Notes: generated by a model not told the origin, from the sequence alone. Numbered from the stretch's first letter, positions 21,130-31,172 are shown. The stretch: 64,000 nt of DNA from Ferrimonas sediminum (GCF_900100175.1 NZ_FNEM01000002.1:310001-374000), one strand, 5' to 3'. Translations and numbers: made by a program.

Positions 21130-23592
21130 CTACTGCTGCTGCATCCTTTTCTTGGTTAATCGGGTGGCCTGAGTCCGGGCCGGGTCGTCTGGCCACAGAT
21201 GCCGGGGATAACGGCCTTTCATCTCCTTCTTGACCTCACTCCAGGCCCCATTCCAGAAAGCGGCCAGATCTTCGGTGACCTGTAACGGCCGCCGCGCCGG
21301 TGACAGCAGCTCCAGGGTGACCGGCAGCCGGCCGTTGGCCAGCATCGGCGTGCTGGCCTCACCATACATCTCCTGCACCCGCACCGACAGCTTAACGCCG
21401 TGATCGTGGTACTCCAGCTTGATTTTGCTGCCGGTCGGCACCTGCCAATGGGTCGGCAGCAGGGCGTCCAGCTGTTGCTGCTGACTCCAGTCCAGCTGGT
21501 TGCGTACGATGCTGCCCAGATCCAGTGACTTTAGCTGAGACAGTTTTTTCAGCCCGCTCAGATAGGGCGCTAACCACTGTTCCAGGGTCGCCAGCAGAGC
21601 CTCATCGTCCAGGTTCGGCCACGCCATCTCCGGCATCGTCTGTCGCGCCAGGCGCAGACGCAAACGCCACTGCTGCAGCGACTCGGTCCACGGCAGACAG
21701 GCCATCCCCCGCTGACGCACCGCCTCAGTCAGCGCCTGAACGTAGTCCTGATCGCTGACGTCGGTCAGTGGCTGGGTTTGGATCACCAGCGCGCCCAGGC
21801 ACAGCTGCTTCTCGGCCACCAGTTCACCGGTTTTGGCGTCCAGGTGCTGGCGCCGCTGCCAAATCAGCAGATGGGGCAACTTCTGCTCAAGCTCTGTCAA
21901 CGCCACCTCCGCGGCCAGGTGCACCAAGGCATCGCCCTGGCCCTGGCGCTCGGACAGCTGCGCCGCCACCAGCAACTGCCGTCGCCCCTGCCAGGGGTCG
22001 TCCTGAGGCAGGGCGGCGCCACTGCCGCCACTGAGTTGATATCGACCGCCGTTGCCTCGAGGCAGGCCGATGCGATCCGGATAGGCCAGCGCCAGCAGCA
22101 GGCCGCAGTACTGGCTGCTGGCCATCCGGGTGCCACAATTGAGCTGCCGCCGCCATTTGTCACGCTGGGGCTTACCGGCTCCCGACAACTTGCCGAGGCG
22201 CAGTTCAATGTCGACGCCGGGGTTGCGGCCACGAAGGGGATCCCCCTCCTCCAGCAGTGCCGCCAGCTCACATGCCAGCGCCTGCAGACCGTCGATGCCC
22301 AATTCGCCGGACTTGATCAGCATGTGGCCCAAACGCGGATCGCTACCCAGGGCGTGCACTCGCCGGCCCATGGTGGTCAGGCGATGCTCGGCGTCCACCA
22401 ATTCCAGCTGTTGCAGCAGAGTCCAGGCGCGGCTCATGGCGACCGCCGGAGGCGGCGTCAGCCACAGCAACTCCGTGGCCTGTCGACAGCCCCAGGCGGC
22501 CAGCTCCAGTGCCAGGGAAGTCAAATCGGCCTGGCTGATCTCAGGTGCATCGGCCTCCGCCAGCCCCTGTTGCATCGATTCACTCCACATTCGCACGCAA
22601 TGACCCGCCATCAGGCGCCCGGCACGGCCACTGCGCTGCGCTGCCGAAGACTGGCTGATACGGGCGGTCTCCAGCCGGCTGATGCCGGACTTCAGGTTGT
22701 AGCGGGCCACCCGCTGCCAACCGGCATCCACCACCACCGAGATCCCCTCGATGGTCAGGCTGGACTCGGCGATGTTGGTGGCCAACACCACTTTACGGCG
22801 CCCTTTTTGCGCTGGCTGAATCGCCCGATCCTGTTGTTGCGGGGACAACTGACCGTACAGGGGACACAGGTCCACCTCCTCATCCACCCGCTCCTGCAGC
22901 AGGGTGAGCGCCCGGCGAATCTCGCCCTGCCCAGGCAGAAACACCAACAGATTGCCAGACCGCTGGCTGAGCTGCCGTTGTACCTGATTTACGGTGTCCG
23001 TTAGCCACTGGTGCCCCTGAGGCACCGATTGATACTCCAGGGTCACCGGAAAACTGCGCCCTTCACTGGCGACCAGCCTGGCGTCCGGCAGGCAGCGCTG
23101 AAACGGCTGTCCCTCCAGAGTCGCAGACATCAGCATCACCGTCAGATCCTCACGCAGCCCCCCCTGCACCTCCAGCGCCAGGACCAGGGCCAGATCCGTT
23201 GCCAGATGTCGCTCATGGACCTCGTCAAACAGCACCATCGCCACGCCGTCCAATTCCGGATCACTCTGAATCTGTCGGGTCAGCACCCCTTCGGTGACGA
23301 TCTCCAGCCGGGTTGCGGCACTGACCCGGGTCTCCCCCCGCACCCGCAGGCCCACGGTCTGTCCGACAGACTCACCCAACTGGGCAGCGAGGTAACGGGC
23401 AATGGCCCGGGCGGCGATGCGCCGCGGCTCCAAAAGAATGATGCGGCCATCGATCTCCGGCCAGCTCAGCATCGCCAGAGGCAAGGCGGTGGATTTACCC
23501 GCACCGGTGGGGGCCTGAAGGATAATCTGATTGCCGCCGGCTAGGGCCTGGCGAAGGGGAACATAGACCTGTTCAATGGGCAGTGTGGACAA
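21130..23592 (-). CDS. hrpB: ATP-dependent helicase HrpB
   Basis: 820 residues when started at the TTG at 23592, giving STLPIEQVYVPLRQAL after the initiator as in other HrpB. A longer frame exists but would run through the divergent thpR gene, so it is rejected. DEAH-family motifs: APTGAGKST at 27-35, DEVH at 123-126 and QRSGRAGR near 330. Role poorly known; the family is linked to RNA processing. Adjacent to mrcB. Confidence 0.92.
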   Translation of the reverse strand: MSTLPIEQVYVPLRQALAGGNQIILQAPTGAGKSTALPLAMLSWPEIDGRIILLEPRRIAARAIARYLAAQLGESVGQTVGLRVRGETRVSAATRLEIVTEGVLTRQIQSDPELDGVAMVLFDEVHERHLATDLALVLALEVQGGLREDLTVMLMSATLEGQPFQRCLPDARLVASEGRSFPVTLEYQSVPQGHQWLTDTVNQVQRQLSQRSGNLLVFLPGQGEIRRALTLLQERVDEEVDLCPLYGQLSPQQQDRAIQPAQKGRRKVVLATNIAESSLTIEGISVVVDAGWQRVARYNLKSGISRLETARISQSSAAQRSGRAGRLMAGHCVRMWSESMQQGLAEADAPEISQADLTSLALELAAWGCRQATELLWLTPPPAVAMSRAWTLLQQLELVDAEHRLTTMGRRVHALGSDPRLGHMLIKSGELGIDGLQALACELAALLEEGDPLRGRNPGVDIELRLGKLSGAGKPQRDKWRRQLNCGTRMASSQYCGLLLALAYPDRIGLPRGNGGRYQLSGGSGAALPQDDPWQGRRQLLVAAQLSERQGQGDALVHLAAEVALTELEQKLPHLLIWQRRQHLDAKTGELVAEKQLCLGALVIQTQPLTDVSDQDYVQALTEAVRQRGMACLPWTESLQQWRLRLRLARQTMPEMAWPNLDDEALLATLEQWLAPYLSGLKKLSQLKSLDLGSIVRNQLDWSQQQQLDALLPTHWQVPTGSKIKLEYHDHGVKLSVRVQEMYGEASTPMLANGRLPVTLELLSPARRPLQVTEDLAAFWNGAWSEVKKEMKGRYPRHLWPDDPARTQATRLTKKRMQQQ

Positions 23593-23668
23593 GGGACAAC
23601 GGCATCCTGACGGTAACAAAGGGATCAGTGTACCGCCGCACCGCCAACAGGCCAATAGCCCGACCGGG

Positions 23669-23697
23669 TCGCAATCGGCTTCACAGGGGAATATACT
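23669..23697 (+). promoter_or_regulatory. Candidate thpR promoter
   Basis: TCGCAA (23669-23674), 17-base spacer, TATACT (23692-23697), about 30 bases before the thpR ATG. Confidence 0.4.
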
Positions 23698-23727
23698 GAA
23701 AACAGTCTTTTTTCCCGCGAGTGCGAC

Positions 23728-24252
23728 ATGGCTGAACGGCTGTTTTTTGCCATTCCGGTTGGCATCAGTCACCAGATGGCCCTGATCAAACATCAAACCC
23801 ACCTGGGCGACATCGGCCGGGTGGTACCCTCGACTCACTTCCACCTGACACTGGCGTTTCTGGGGCAGGTGACCCACGCCCAAAAGCAGGCTCTGTTGCA
23901 ACGCTGGCAGGATCTGACGGTACCCGAACTGCATCTGACTCTGGACCGTTATCTGCATTTTGAGCGTGCCGGCGTAGTGTGCCTGGGGTGCAGCGATACC
24001 CCCATTGCCCTGAACAGGCTGGCTCAGCAGCTACGACGAGACGCAGCCCGCCATGGTCTGCATGCCCACCGTGCGCCATTTCGCCCCCACGTCACCCTAT
24101 TCCGCAACGTGCACGGTGCCATCGAGTTGCCCGAGCCGAATCCCGTCACTCTGCCTTTAAATGAGGTACAACTGGTTCGATCCTACCGTGAAATGGGTAA
24201 GCTGGTGTACAGCCCGCTGATGCGCTGGCGCAATGTCAGTTCCCCCTCATGA
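23728..24252 (+). CDS. thpR: RNA 2',3'-cyclic phosphodiesterase ThpR (LigT)
   Basis: 174 residues of the 2H phosphoesterase family, with both HxTx motifs: HLTL at 39-42 and HVTL near 122. Hydrolyses 2',3'-cyclic phosphate ends of RNA in vitro. Divergent from hrpB, an arrangement also found in E. coli. Confidence 0.93.
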   Translation: MAERLFFAIPVGISHQMALIKHQTHLGDIGRVVPSTHFHLTLAFLGQVTHAQKQALLQRWQDLTVPELHLTLDRYLHFERAGVVCLGCSDTPIALNRLAQQLRRDAARHGLHAHRAPFRPHVTLFRNVHGAIELPEPNPVTLPLNEVQLVRSYREMGKLVYSPLMRWRNVSSPS

Positions 24253-24375
24253 TCACACTCTGATAACCTCGAACCACCCTTTGCCAACTCCTGTGAACCA
24301 CCTAACAGAATCAGACACTTAAATTCCAGATTATAGTTCCATGACCGGCAGTATTGCTGATGGAAGGGCCCAAGC

Positions 24376-25242
24376 ATGGACACGCATTTTTTCTGGTTCG
24401 GAAACCTGATGGTATTGCTAGGCATCGCCCTGCTCGCCGCTGCCACGATAAAGGTCACCGCGTTGTTGAAACGCCTGCCAAATCGGGAACTGCACTACCA
24501 CTGGCAGTTCTTAAGGGTGCTGATCCTGATGTTTATCTTCGGCTACGCCGGCTTCAGCCTGCTGCACTGGGGCAACTACCACGACGGCTCCAGCATGATC
24601 GTGCCCACGATCTTTTTCGGTGGCGCCCTGTTTGTCCTGTGGGTGTGCACCCTCTCCCTGCGCACCACCAAGGTGGTACAAACCGTGTATCACCTGCAAA
24701 AGGAGGCGATCACCGATCCGCTGATGAAGATCTTCAATCGCCGCTACCTGGATAGACGGTTGCAGGAGGAGGTGCTGATCTGCCGAACCGGCAATCGGCC
24801 CCTGACCTTGATGATGCTGGACATCGATCACTTCAAACTGGTCAATGACCGCTACGGCCACCCGGTGGGCGACGAAGTGCTCAAGGCGCTGGGACAGTTA
24901 CTGATGCGGCATACCCGCCACGCTGACGTGGTGGCGCGTTATGGCGGCGAAGAGGTGGTGGTGCTGCTGCCCAACACCTGTGGCAACGAAGCCCATGTTC
25001 TGGCTCGGCGACTGCACCAGGAAGTCGCACAACTGACCGTGCCGCTGCCCGAATTAAACCGGCCCCCGAGACCGCCGTTAACGTTTTCGGTCTGCATCGG
25101 CGTGGCCGGCTGTAACGCCAGCAATGCCGATGCCAACCAGTTGCTGGCCGCCGCCGACATGGCGCTGTACCAGGCTAAACAGAACGGGCGCAACCGGGTC
25201 GAGTGCTGTCCGGACCTACGCCTGGCCGCCAACACCAGTTAG
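24376..25242 (+). CDS. Membrane diguanylate cyclase (GGDEF)
   Basis: 288 residues. Three hydrophobic segments (~10-30, 46-66, 77-97), then a GGDEF domain from ~112. The active site is GGEE at 190-193, a working variant. An allosteric I-site RHAD is at 181-184, five residues before GGEE, so product inhibition by c-di-GMP is likely. No PAS, GAF or periplasmic sensor domain, so input is unclear. Start follows GGAAGG. Confidence 0.9.
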   Translation: MDTHFFWFGNLMVLLGIALLAAATIKVTALLKRLPNRELHYHWQFLRVLILMFIFGYAGFSLLHWGNYHDGSSMIVPTIFFGGALFVLWVCTLSLRTTKVVQTVYHLQKEAITDPLMKIFNRRYLDRRLQEEVLICRTGNRPLTLMMLDIDHFKLVNDRYGHPVGDEVLKALGQLLMRHTRHADVVARYGGEEVVVLLPNTCGNEAHVLARRLHQEVAQLTVPLPELNRPPRPPLTFSVCIGVAGCNASNADANQLLAAADMALYQAKQNGRNRVECCPDLRLAANTS

Positions 25243-25255
25243 CGCGACCAACATT

Positions 25256-25288
25256 AAAGCGCCCCGCACTGGGCGAGGCGCTCTTTCT
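25256..25288. terminator. Convergent terminator between the GGDEF gene and pepB
   Basis: AGCGCC (25258-25263) with GGCGCT (25277-25282), flanked by CTTTCT on plus and CTTTAAT on minus; probably bidirectional. Confidence 0.6.
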
Positions 25289-25301
25289 CTACGGGATCGG
25301 C

Positions 25302-26573
25302 TTATTTGAGCAGTTGAGCCAGGGTCAACATGCCGACGGCGGTTGCCCCTTCAGACCACATGCCGTTGCTGCTGTCGGCGTAACAGGCGGCCAGGTCGAA
25401 GTGCAGCCAGCCATTTTCCGGCTCACCGGCGAAACGGCTTAAGAAGCCGGCGGCGTTGGATGCCCCGCCGGTGCCGCCGCCTTTCTGGGCCCGGCTGTTG
25501 GCGGTGTCGGCAAACGCCGACGGACATTTGGCCTGATGGAATTTGGCCAGTGGCAAGCGCCACAGCCCTTCATCCACTTCCGCGGCCGCCGCCAGGGCAT
25601 CGTTGCAGGCGCCATCATGCAGGCCAAACAAGCCGTTGTAGTCATCACCCAGGGCCACCATCACCGCACCGGTCAGGGTCGCCGCATTGATGATGCGCTT
25701 GGCCCCGGCCTCATTGGCCGCCAACAGACCATCGGCCAGAACCAGGCGGCCTTCGGCGTCGGTATTGACGATCTCAACACTGGTGCCGTTCTTGTAAGTC
25801 AGGATGTCACCCAGCTTATAGGCGTGACCGGAGATCAGGTTCTCGGCACAGCACAGGAACAGCTTGACCCGCTTATCCAGGCCATTGGCAATCGCCAGGT
25901 GCAGGGCCGATGCCACCGTGGCCGCTCCGCCCATGTCGCACTTCATCGCGACCATGGAGGCGCTGGGCTTGATGCTGTAACCACCGGAGTCAAAGGTGAT
26001 GCCTTTGCCTACCAACGCCACCTCGACCGGAGCATCGGCATCGCCGGTGGGGTTGTAATCCAGCTCCAGCATCACCGGAGGCCGCTCTGAGCCACGACCC
26101 ACTCCGTGAATGCCGACCCAGCCCGCCGCCAGCAGGGCTTCACCGACCCATTGCTTGGAGCTGACTTTGTCCGGCGCCAGTTCGGTCAGTTTTTCCGCGA
26201 CCCGATCCGCCAGCACTTCCGGACTCAGATCTTCCGGCGTCATATTGACCAGCTCCCGCAGCCAGGTGGCGGACTGCCACTGGCGAGCCAACTGGGCGTC
26301 ATCATTGAGCCACTGAATTTCGGCATCCAGCTTGGCGGTCTGAAAGCCGCCGCCAAATTGCCACTGCAGTGCGGCGGTCCAATGGTCGCCACAGAGGCAA
26401 ACCGATCGAATTCCCTGTGAACTTAACTTACGGGCAGCGGCCTGCACCTGGCGGCCATGATCGCCGTCACTCAGGTGGATGGAGGCGGTGTCACCGTCAA
26501 AGGAAACGCTGGCGTCTCCCCAGTGAGCCGCGGCGCTGTCGTGAGTCAGAACCACTTTCATAACCTTGCTCAT
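25302..26573 (-). CDS. pepB: Peptidase B (M17 leucyl aminopeptidase)
   Basis: 423 residues, near the 427 of E. coli PepB. Cytosolic two-metal aminopeptidase. Key segments are GKGITFDSGGYSIKPSASM and NTDAEGRLVLADGL, which carry the metal and catalytic residues. Its N-terminal domain resembles PepB more than PepA (short, with a HWGDA region). Start has an AGGGAA site. Divergent from the following plus-strand gene. Confidence 0.93.
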   Translation of the reverse strand: MSKVMKVVLTHDSAAAHWGDASVSFDGDTASIHLSDGDHGRQVQAAARKLSSQGIRSVCLCGDHWTAALQWQFGGGFQTAKLDAEIQWLNDDAQLARQWQSATWLRELVNMTPEDLSPEVLADRVAEKLTELAPDKVSSKQWVGEALLAAGWVGIHGVGRGSERPPVMLELDYNPTGDADAPVEVALVGKGITFDSGGYSIKPSASMVAMKCDMGGAATVASALHLAIANGLDKRVKLFLCCAENLISGHAYKLGDILTYKNGTSVEIVNTDAEGRLVLADGLLAANEAGAKRIINAATLTGAVMVALGDDYNGLFGLHDGACNDALAAAAEVDEGLWRLPLAKFHQAKCPSAFADTANSRAQKGGGTGGASNAAGFLSRFAGEPENGWLHFDLAACYADSSNGMWSEGATAVGMLTLAQLLK

Positions 26574-26667
26574 GCTGTATTCCCTTTCATTTTGTTATTC
26601 AACGCAGTGTATCATTGCAACTCTTCGGGCGTCACCATCGCCCGCCCCGGTCAACAAGGAGATTGCC

Positions 26668-27312
26668 ATGACCCAGACTGCCATCGTCATTGGTGCCACC
26701 GGCGTAGTGGGCCGTGCTCTGGTGGAGCAACTGGCGGCCACCCCGGCCGTCGACCGCATCGTCACCCTGACCCGGCGACCAGTGCCCCATGACAGCCACA
26801 AGGTAGTCAACCAGGTGGTGGAGTTCGACCATCTCGACCGCTACCGCCAGTGGTTTCAGGGGCAATGGCTGTTTTCCTGCCTCGGCACCACGCTCAAACA
26901 GGCCGGCAGCCTCGATGGCCAACGAAGAGTCGATCTGGACTACCAATACCAGGCGGCGCAGTTAGCGGCTGCCAACGGCGTCGACCACTATCTGCTGGTC
27001 TCCTCCAGCGGCGCCGATGCCGACTCCGGAAACGCCTACCTGAAAATGAAAGGACAGCTGGAGCAACGGATTCGAGCACTGCCATTTAATCGTATCAGCG
27101 TATTTCAGCCCAGCCTGCTGCTGGGAGAGCGGCACGATTTCCGTCCGGCGGAGCGCCTGGGAGCCCTGCTGATGCCCCTTCTGTGTCTGTTACCCGGTCT
27201 GCGGCGATACCGCCCCATTCCCGGCACCCAGGTGGCCGCCAAGATGGTGGCAGTGAGCCAGCAACCCGGCCATCCGTTGCAAACCTACCGCCTCGACCAA
27301 CTGTTCGATTGA
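26668..27312 (+). CDS. NAD(P)H-binding oxidoreductase, atypical SDR
   Basis: 214 residues from the ATG at 26668, which follows AAGGAG. Nucleotide motif GATGVVGRALVEQL at 9-22; SCLGTTLKQAGS and a VSSSGADADSGNAYLKMKG segment are typical of HTATIP2-like atypical SDRs that bind NAD(P)H. Substrate unknown. It lies 25 bases before sfsA and may share its mRNA. Confidence 0.8.
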   Translation: MTQTAIVIGATGVVGRALVEQLAATPAVDRIVTLTRRPVPHDSHKVVNQVVEFDHLDRYRQWFQGQWLFSCLGTTLKQAGSLDGQRRVDLDYQYQAAQLAAANGVDHYLLVSSSGADADSGNAYLKMKGQLEQRIRALPFNRISVFQPSLLLGERHDFRPAERLGALLMPLLCLLPGLRRYRPIPGTQVAAKMVAVSQQPGHPLQTYRLDQLFD

Positions 27313-27337
27313 TTTCGAACCTATTTAGGGATCCCAG

Positions 27338-28048
27338 ATGAAATACCCTCAGCCGCTGCAATCCGCCACCCTGATCAAACGCTATAAACGCTTCCTGGCG
27401 GACGTTACCCTCGACAACGGCGATGTGATGACCCTGCATTGCGCCAACACCGGTGCCATGACCGGTTGTGCCGAACCGGGCGACACCGTCTGGTACTCCA
27501 CCTCAAACAACCCCAAACGCAAATACCCCTGCAGCTGGGAGCTGACCCAGACCCGGGACGGCCACTTTATCGGCATCAATACCGCCACCGCCAACACCCT
27601 GGCCGCCGAAGCCATCGAACAGGGAGTACTGGACGCCCTCGGCGGTTACGATCGCATTCAGCGGGAAGTCCGCTACGGCGAAGAGAACAGCCGCATCGAC
27701 TTGCTTCTCAGCGGCAACCACAACCCTCTGTGCTACGTAGAAGTTAAAAGCTGCACCCTGTTGCAGCAACAACAAGGCTATTTCCCTGACGCCGTCACCA
27801 CTCGAGGGCAAAAACACCTACGGGAACTGATGCAGATGGTAGATCAAGGTCACAGGGCCGTACTGCTGTTTCTGGTGCAACATAGCGGTATTGACTCAGT
27901 CTCCCCAGCGGATCACATCGACCCCGCCTATGCGACCCTATGCCGGGAAGCCATGGACAAAGGGGTGGAATTCCTCGCCGTCGGGACTGAGATCTCGCCA
28001 CAGGGAATAACTGTGATGGGCTCATTACCCGTGAAACCCAGGGTTTGA
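27338..28048 (+). CDS. sfsA: SfsA nuclease-like protein
   Basis: 236 residues, full length. Named for a sugar-fermentation phenotype and later described as a DNA/RNA-binding nuclease. Family segments: [27 protein letters not shown] and VEVKSCTL, the last two forming a PD-(D/E)xK-like core. In E. coli sfsA also precedes dksA. Confidence 0.94.
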   Translation: MKYPQPLQSATLIKRYKRFLADVTLDNGDVMTLHCANTGAMTGCAEPGDTVWYSTSNNPKRKYPCSWELTQTRDGHFIGINTATANTLAAEAIEQGVLDALGGYDRIQREVRYGEENSRIDLLLSGNHNPLCYVEVKSCTLLQQQQGYFPDAVTTRGQKHLRELMQMVDQGHRAVLLFLVQHSGIDSVSPADHIDPAYATLCREAMDKGVEFLAVGTEISPQGITVMGSLPVKPRV

Positions 28049-28125
28049 GTATTGCTTGTCAGCAGCTCATATTGGTGATATACGGGTAGAGAGGAACGGC
28101 TATAGAGTGAAATTTTGGGTGGCGA

Positions 28126-28154
28126 TTGCGAAAGCGACTGCTATCTGCTATAGA
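28126..28154 (+). promoter_or_regulatory. Candidate dksA promoter
   Basis: TTGCGA (28126-28131), 17-base spacer, TATAGA (28149-28154), 54 bases before the dksA start. Confidence 0.6.
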
Positions 28155-28208
28155 TACCGCCACTTTTCGAGGACCGCCTCGCGCTTGGACATAACAGGAG
28201 ACGCGTGT

Positions 28209-28655
28209 ATGCCGGAGGGCAAAGCGAAAAAGATCGGTGTACTAGCCTATGCCAACGTAGAACCTTACCGTGAAGAAGCCGGTGAGGAGTATATGAATGA
28301 CAAGCAGCAAGTGCACTTCAAGAAGATTCTTGAAGGCTGGCGCACCATGCTGCGAGAAGAGGTAGACCGCACGTTAAACCATATGCAAGACGAAGCTGCC
28401 AACTTCCCTGATCCGGTAGACCGCGCTGCCCAGGAAGAGGAATTCAGTCTTGAACTTCGCACCCGGGATCGTGAGCGTAAGCTGATCAAGAAGATCGAGA
28501 AGACGCTGGTGAAAATCGAAGAGGATGACTTCGGTTTCTGCGACTCTTGTGGCATTGAAATCGGCATTCGACGCCTGGAAGCCCGACCAACGGCTGACCT
28601 GTGCATTGACTGCAAGACACTGGCCGAAATCAAAGAGAAACAGATGGCTGGCTAG
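28209..28655 (+). CDS. dksA: RNA polymerase-binding transcription factor DksA
   Basis: 148 residues from the ATG at 28209, preceded by AGGAG; E. coli has 151. Binds the secondary channel of RNA polymerase and acts with ppGpp. The coiled coil at ~35-105 has its acidic tip in [14 protein letters not shown]; the zinc finger is CDSCG ... CIDC. In the conserved sfsA-dksA-gluQ-pcnB-folK order. Confidence 0.97.
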   Translation: MPEGKAKKIGVLAYANVEPYREEAGEEYMNDKQQVHFKKILEGWRTMLREEVDRTLNHMQDEAANFPDPVDRAAQEEEFSLELRTRDRERKLIKKIEKTLVKIEEDDFGFCDSCGIEIGIRRLEARPTADLCIDCKTLAEIKEKQMAG

Positions 28656-28665
28656 CATCGTACAG

Positions 28666-28690
28666 AACGGGAGCTGCGGCTCCCGTTTTC
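28666..28690 (+). terminator. Terminator between dksA and gluQ
   Basis: AACGGGAGC, 4-base loop, GCTCCCGTT, then TT. In E. coli a terminator in the same place limits gluQ expression. Confidence 0.8.
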
Positions 28691-28696
28691 AATTCC

Positions 28697-28753
28697 ATAC
28701 CAATGGGATTAGTGTGGCTGGCGTCGGGCCGTCTTCATTAATCCCATTGGTAT
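28697..28753. repeat. 15-bp perfect inverted repeat before gluQ
   Basis: ATACCAATGGGATTA (28697-28711) and TAATCCCATTGGTAT (28739-28753) flank 27 bases, and four further T follow. The arms look like a dispersed intergenic hairpin element seen in some marine gammaproteobacteria, which is a recollection not checked here. It may also act as a second terminator. Confidence 0.65.
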
Positions 28754-28775
28754 TTTTGTTTGTGCATTCGACACC

Positions 28776-29663
28776 ATGACTGATTACATCGGGCGTTTTG
28801 CCCCCTCCCCCTCCGGTCCCCTTCACTTTGGATCTCTGGTGGCCGCCCTGGGCAGCTGGCTGCGTGCCCGCAGTCAACAGGGGCAATGGCTGCTGCGGGT
28901 AGAGGACATCGATCCTCCCCGGGAAGTCGCGGGCGCCGCCGACGACATCCTGCACACCCTGGAGGGCTTTGGCCTGCACTGGGACGGCTCAGTGCTGTAT
29001 CAGAGCGATCGCCACCATGCCTATGACCGCACCCTGGACTGGCTTCGCCACAACGGGCTGGCGTACCACTGCGATTGTACCCGCAAACGAATTCGAAGCC
29101 TGGGCGGCCATTACGACGGCCATTGCCGGCAACGCCACCTCGCCGGCACCAACTGCGCGACCCGGTTTCGCAACCTGAGCCCCACCGAACAATTTGACGA
29201 CCGCCTGTTGGGTCCCATTCACACCGACCCCGCCTTTGCCGGCGAGGATTTCATCATTCACCGCCGCGACGGCCTGTACGCCTACCAGCTGGCGGTGGTG
29301 GTGGACGACGCGTTTCAAGGCATCACCGAGGTAGTACGGGGCAACGACCTGTTGGACACCACGGTACGTCAGCTCAGTCTGTTCCAGGCTCTGGGTCTGA
29401 CCGCACCGGATTACCTGCACCTGCCCCTGGCGGTACAGTCTGACGGCAATAAGCTGTCCAAACAAAACCACGCGCCGGCCATCGATCCCGGCCAGCCCGG
29501 CTCCACCCTGAGCCGGGCGCTGGCGTTTTTGGGCCTGCCGCTGCCCGCCACACTGGTCGGCGCCCCGGTCGAGGAACAACTGCTGTGGGCCACCGACGCC
29601 TTCTCCTTAGGGGCGCTGCCACAGCAACGGCAGATCGAAATCGGCCCGGAATCGGGCAAATAG
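28776..29663 (+). CDS. gluQ: Glutamyl-Q tRNA(Asp) synthetase
   Basis: 295 residues, a paralogue of glutamyl-tRNA synthetase without the anticodon-binding half. Attaches glutamate to queuosine in tRNA-Asp. Has [14 protein letters not shown] (HIGH-type) at the start and KLSKQNHA (KMSKS-type) near 228, plus Cys/His residues of the zinc region (CDC ... CRQRH). Lies after the dksA terminator and inverted repeat. Confidence 0.95.
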   Translation: MTDYIGRFAPSPSGPLHFGSLVAALGSWLRARSQQGQWLLRVEDIDPPREVAGAADDILHTLEGFGLHWDGSVLYQSDRHHAYDRTLDWLRHNGLAYHCDCTRKRIRSLGGHYDGHCRQRHLAGTNCATRFRNLSPTEQFDDRLLGPIHTDPAFAGEDFIIHRRDGLYAYQLAVVVDDAFQGITEVVRGNDLLDTTVRQLSLFQALGLTAPDYLHLPLAVQSDGNKLSKQNHAPAIDPGQPGSTLSRALAFLGLPLPATLVGAPVEEQLLWATDAFSLGALPQQRQIEIGPESGK

Positions 29664-29798
29664 GCCGGCTCCAGGGCCAACAAGCGGGCTTAAATTGGAC
29701 TAAGCCCCCTTATGGCTTATCATTTCAGCAGTGATGCGGTATTATTGCGCGCCGCACACACTCTCTTTTTTACAGCCTTAATCCAGTCGAGGTGTACC

Positions 29799-31172
29799 AT
29801 TCTTAAGCGTCTGACAAAACTGGCGAAAAAACTTGTTAATCGGGAACAAGCGATCCAGTTAGAACCCGAGCTCCAGGTTTACCCCCGCAAATCCCATGGG
29901 GTGTCCCGCTCAGACATCAGTGAAAATGCGCTCAAAGTGTTATACCGACTGCATAAAGCCGGCTATGAGGCCTACCTGGTGGGCGGCGGTGTCCGGGACC
30001 TGCTGCTGCGCCATCAGCCGAAAGACTTTGACGTGGCCACCAACGCCACCCCAGAACAGGTTCGTCGCCTGTTCCGCAACTGTCGGTTAGTGGGCCGCCG
30101 CTTCCGGCTGGCCCACATCCTGTTTGGCCGTGACGTCATCGAGGTTGCCACCCTAAGGGGCCACCACGAAGAGGAGAGCAAGCACGCCAAGAAGGATGAC
30201 AGCGGCCGCCTGCTGCGTGACAACGTCTATGGCAGCATCGATGAAGACGCCGAACGCCGCGACTTCACTGTCAACGGTCTCTACTATGACATCAGCGACT
30301 TCTCCATCCGCGATTATTTCGGCGGCATGGAGGATCTGGAAGCCCGGCGCCTGCGCCTGATTGGTGATCCCACCAAGCGCTACAGCGAGGATCCGGTTCG
30401 AATGCTGCGGGCGGTGCGTTTTGCCACCAAGCTGGACTTCGACCTGGATCCCAGCGTCTCCAAGCCGATCCACAAGATGGCACCGCTGCTGAGCGACATT
30501 CCGGCGGCGCGACTGTTTGAGGAAACCCTGAAGCTGTTTATGTCCGGCAAGGGTCTGGATAACTTCCGCATGATGCGTGAATACGGCCTGTTTGCGCCGA
30601 TGTTCCCCATGCAGGACAGCCTGCTCAACAAGGAAGACGGCCAAAAGGTAGAAACCCTGATCGAAGCGGTGCTCAAAAATACCGACCAACGGGTGAACGC
30701 CGATAAACCGGTCACCCCGGCGTTCCTGTACGCCGCCATGCTGTGGTACCCGCTGCAGAAGTTGATGACCGAACGCACCAGCCGCGGTGTCAGTGAATAC
30801 GATGCCATGATGGGCGCCTGCTCCGAGGTGGTCAGCCAGCAGAGCAAGACCATCTCCATGCCCCGACGCTTTTCCACCCCGGCCCAGGAGATCTGGCAAC
30901 TGCAGATCCGCCTGGACAAACGCGCCGGAGCCCGGGCGTTCCGCATCTTCGAGCACCCCCGTTTCCGTGCCGCCTACGACTTCCTGGTACTGCGTGGCGA
31001 AGCCGAAGGGGGCGAGGTGGCCGAACTGGCACGCTGGTGGACCCAGTTTGTCGACGCCGATGACCAGGGGCGCCGCCTGATGGTGCGCAACCTGGGTTCA
31101 GGCGGAGGCCAGCGCCGACGTCGTCGGCCTCGCAAGCGTAAGCCGGCGGCGGCCAAATCCAGCGACAGCTGA
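29799..31172 (+). CDS. pcnB: Poly(A) polymerase I, predicted ATT start
   Basis: 457 residues if begun at ATT (29799), which sits 6-8 bases after a GAGGTG ribosome site and gives an LKRLTKLAKK start matching the family. E. coli pcnB is known to start at AUU. The next in-frame ATG upstream (29712) adds 29 implausible residues. It adds A-tails to RNA 3' ends, promoting decay. Nucleotidyltransferase motifs: GGGVRDLLL at 62-70 and catalytic Asp76/Asp78 in KDFDV. The C-terminus is basic (RRRRPRKRKP). Stop overlaps folK. Confidence 0.93.
   Translation: MLKRLTKLAKKLVNREQAIQLEPELQVYPRKSHGVSRSDISENALKVLYRLHKAGYEAYLVGGGVRDLLLRHQPKDFDVATNATPEQVRRLFRNCRLVGRRFRLAHILFGRDVIEVATLRGHHEEESKHAKKDDSGRLLRDNVYGSIDEDAERRDFTVNGLYYDISDFSIRDYFGGMEDLEARRLRLIGDPTKRYSEDPVRMLRAVRFATKLDFDLDPSVSKPIHKMAPLLSDIPAARLFEETLKLFMSGKGLDNFRMMREYGLFAPMFPMQDSLLNKEDGQKVETLIEAVLKNTDQRVNADKPVTPAFLYAAMLWYPLQKLMTERTSRGVSEYDAMMGACSEVVSQQSKTISMPRRFSTPAQEIWQLQIRLDKRAGARAFRIFEHPRFRAAYDFLVLRGEAEGGEVAELARWWTQFVDADDQGRRLMVRNLGSGGGQRRRRRPRKRKPAAAKSSDS

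Noticed and set aside
23593-23958. N-terminal extension of hrpB
   Set aside because: Would overlap the start of the divergent thpR gene; the TTG at 23592 gives the family-typical N-terminus and length.
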